From the NCBI GenBank assembly GCA_937998045.1, contig CALKVG010000395.1:1-7989 (forward strand): 7,989 bases of DNA. The letters run 5' to 3'. Each line of letters opens with the position of its first letter. Position 1 is the first letter of the stretch. Source of the DNA: an uncultured Myxococcales bacterium (lineage in GTDB: Bacteria > Myxococcota_A > Polyangia > Polyangiales > Polyangiaceae). Below are positions 6,268-7,989 of this stretch, in pieces. The position numbers and the translations under genes were made by a program. The notes under the pieces are model-generated. The model saw nothing but the letters and a program-made list of their open reading frames with translations. It searched no databases and was not told the origin of the DNA.

Positions 6268-7989
6268 GTGTCCAGGAACAAGAAGGGCAAGAAGAGCAGC
6301 GCAGCGGCGACGCCCGCGCCGTCGGCGTCCGGCAGTTCGCCCGAGGCGCCGCCTGCCGCCGCACCGCCGCCGGCGAAGAGGCGGGGCAAAGGGCCTTGGG
6401 TGCTCCTGGCCGTGGCGCTCGCGTGCGCGGTCGCTGCGCTCCTCACGCGCCCCGCGGGGCGGGTCGTGTTCGCGGAGGACGTCGAGCTCACCGGCGCGAG
6501 CCTCACGCGCGAGGTGTCGGCCGGCTCGAAGGCGACCGTGCGGCTCCGCTTCCACGTCAAGCACGCGCTGGCGACGGACGAATGGGTCTTCATTCACGTC
6601 GAGGAGGAACGGGAGGGCGGCGGGCGGCGCGGTCTCGATCAGGCGCCGAAGACGCCCTCGACGCGCTGGAGCGACCAGGACGTCACCGTCGAAGCACAGA
6701 CGACGCTGTCCAGCAGCGACAAGCTCGGGCAATACAACGTCTACGTCGGGCTCTACGATCGGCAGCACAACCAGCGGCTGACGGTCGTCGATCCGCCGTC
6801 GCCGGACAACCGCGTCCTCATCGGGTCGATCCAGTTCGTCGACGGCGGCGGCGACGGTTCCGAGCGCGCGATCTCGCCCGGCGAGATCCGCACGCGCATG
6901 GCGCTCCGCCCCTTGCGTCCGTGGGCGCCGTGGGCTCTCGCGATCGCGCTGACGTGCGGAATGGCCGCACGGATCTTCGCGCGGCGCCGCGCGGAGGGCG
7001 ACCCCGAGACCGCAGACGCGCGAGGCGAGGACGCAGCGAGCGACGAGCGCCTGCGCCGCGCGACGCTGCTCGCCCCGGCGGTTGCGTTCGTCATGGGGAT
7101 CCTCGCCGTCCTCGAGTTCATCAAGGACGACGCGTACATCTCCTTCCGGTACGCGCACAACCTCGTCACCGGCAATGGTCTCGTCTTCAATCACGGGGAG
7201 CGCGTCGAGGGGTTCACCAACTTCCTCTGGATCTTCGTCGTCGCTCCGTTCGAGGCCCTCGGCTGGGATCTCTTCCAGGTGTGCGAGGTGCTGGGGACGA
7301 TCCTCGGCATCGCCTGCCTCGTCTACACGGGCAAGCTCACCGCGTGGATTCACGGCCAGGACCGGACGCTCTCGCACCTGTGGGGCGCCTTCTGGCTGGC
7401 CACGTCCTCGAGCTTCGTCCTCTGGGCGCAGGCGGGCCTGGAGCAGCCGCTGGCGTCGCTGCTGCCGATCGCCGGCGCGTTCGTCCTGTGGACAGCGCGC
7501 GATCGACTCGGAGGGAGAGAGTGCCGGCGTGCTATCTGCACGCCCGCCGATCGCGGCGGCGCGGCGAGAGCGTACGGCGGCGCGGGCCTCTTGCTCGGTG
7601 CCGCCTGCATGACCCGCCCCGAGCTGCACATGATGGCGGTGCTCGTCGCGCTCCCGCTCGCGGTCGACGTCGTACGCTGGGCGGCGGCGCGCGCGCGCGG
7701 GTCGCCGGGCGAGCCCACGGCGCGGTACGCCTGGCTCTACGCGGCCGGCGTCCTGGCCGTCACCGTTCCGTGCCACACCTTCCGGTGGCTCTATTACGGG
7801 TCGCTCGTACCCAATACGTTCTACGCGAAGACGGCGTCGGGTCCCGCCGTATGGCACGCCGGCCTTGGCACGCTGCGCGACATGTTCGCGTTCAACCACA
7901 TGGGGCTGCTCGTGGTCGCGGCGCCGCTCGCCTTCGCCAACCGCCGCCGCCTGCTCGAGAAGGCGACGATCGCCGCGATCGCGATCGCG
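6268..7989 (+). CDS. GT-C-type membrane glycosyltransferase, AftB/PMT-like, 3' end outside the window
   Basis: The frame is open for 574 codons to the window edge, so the C-terminus is missing. The product is predicted to be a multispanning membrane protein that transfers a sugar from a lipid-phosphate donor on the outer face of the inner membrane. A Lys-rich and Ala/Pro-rich N-terminus (1-42) precedes a first membrane segment (about 43-60). A soluble, probably beta-rich domain follows (about 65-195). More membrane segments begin near 219, 266, 319, 340, 370, 395, 437, 455 and 488. D287-D288 in DDAYISFRYAHNL, followed by GERVEGFTNFLW (310-321), fits the acidic first-loop motif of GT-C enzymes. 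TRPEL (449-453) and YYGSLVPNTFYAK (509-521) are also familiar blocks of AftB-like proteins. GTG at 6268 is the first start after an in-frame TAG at 6253. Donor and acceptor cannot be told from sequence. The 50-bp gap to the ATPase-TPR gene allows cotranscription. Confidence 0.75.
   Translation, partial: MSRNKKGKKSSAAATPAPSASGSSPEAPPAAAPPPAKRRGKGPWVLLAVALACAVAALLTRPAGRVVFAEDVELTGASLTREVSAGSKATVRLRFHVKHALATDEWVFIHVEEEREGGGRRGLDQAPKTPSTRWSDQDVTVEAQTTLSSSDKLGQYNVYVGLYDRQHNQRLTVVDPPSPDNRVLIGSIQFVDGGGDGSERAISPGEIRTRMALRPLRPWAPWALAIALTCGMAARIFARRRAEGDPETADARGEDAASDERLRRATLLAPAVAFVMGILAVLEFIKDDAYISFRYAHNLVTGNGLVFNHGERVEGFTNFLWIFVVAPFEALGWDLFQVCEVLGTILGIACLVYTGKLTAWIHGQDRTLSHLWGAFWLATSSSFVLWAQAGLEQPLASLLPIAGAFVLWTARDRLGGRECRRAICTPADRGGAARAYGGAGLLLGAACMTRPELHMMAVLVALPLAVDVVRWAAARARGSPGEPTARYAWLYAAGVLAVTVPCHTFRWLYYGSLVPNTFYAKTASGPAVWHAGLGTLRDMFAFNHMGLLVVAAPLAFANRRRLLEKATIAAIAIA

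Noticed and set aside
6247..7899. A minus-strand open frame of 550 codons opposite the glycosyltransferase
   Set aside because: The plus-strand frame contains recognised membrane-enzyme motifs and membrane segments. The minus frame is Arg/Glu/His-rich with no motif.
7966..7989. Repeated GCGATCGC-like motif at the right edge
   Set aside because: It encodes an Ala/Ile-rich membrane segment of the glycosyltransferase, and two or three copies are expected from codon choice.

Overview
The window is very GC-rich, with codon third positions that are almost all G or C, and it is densely coding. Gene content fits a large-genome Gram-negative bacterium. A predicted ATPase with TPR repeats, a MepA-type murein endopeptidase and a GT-C glycosyltransferase together suggest a myxobacterium or relative (Myxococcota), but this is an inference from style and content; no rRNA or other phylogenetic marker is present.

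Layout: two gene groups diverge from a 180-bp intergenic region (about 3398-3577). On the minus strand, reading leftwards, are a secreted MepA-like endopeptidase (2381-3397), scoA (1593-2342), scoB (937-1593) and accD (40-933). A following gene may begin at position 40 and run off the left edge. Gaps are 38 bp (endopeptidase-scoA), overlapping (scoA-scoB) and 3 bp (scoB-accD), so scoA-scoB-accD are almost certainly one translationally coupled transcript. On the plus strand are an 879-residue AAA-type ATPase with a long TPR array (3578-6217) and, 50 bp later, a multispanning GT-C-type glycosyltransferase (6268 to beyond the right edge). The glycosyltransferase frame has no stop codon inside the window.

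How the genes may work together: ScoAB moves CoA from succinyl-CoA to acetoacetate, giving acetoacetyl-CoA and thus acetyl-CoA after thiolysis. AccD is half of the carboxyltransferase that turns acetyl-CoA into malonyl-CoA. The operon therefore links recovery of short-chain keto-acids to fatty-acid synthesis. The endopeptidase and the glycosyltransferase both act in the envelope. The ATPase-TPR protein looks like a signalling or scaffold protein with no recognisable output domain.

No mobile element, CRISPR array, tRNA or rRNA was found. The window looks like ordinary chromosomal backbone. The less ordinary parts are the extra N-terminal domain of the glycosyltransferase, the effector-less ATPase-TPR protein and a hairpin in the divergent control region. 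I did not find convincing evidence of a wholly new system.
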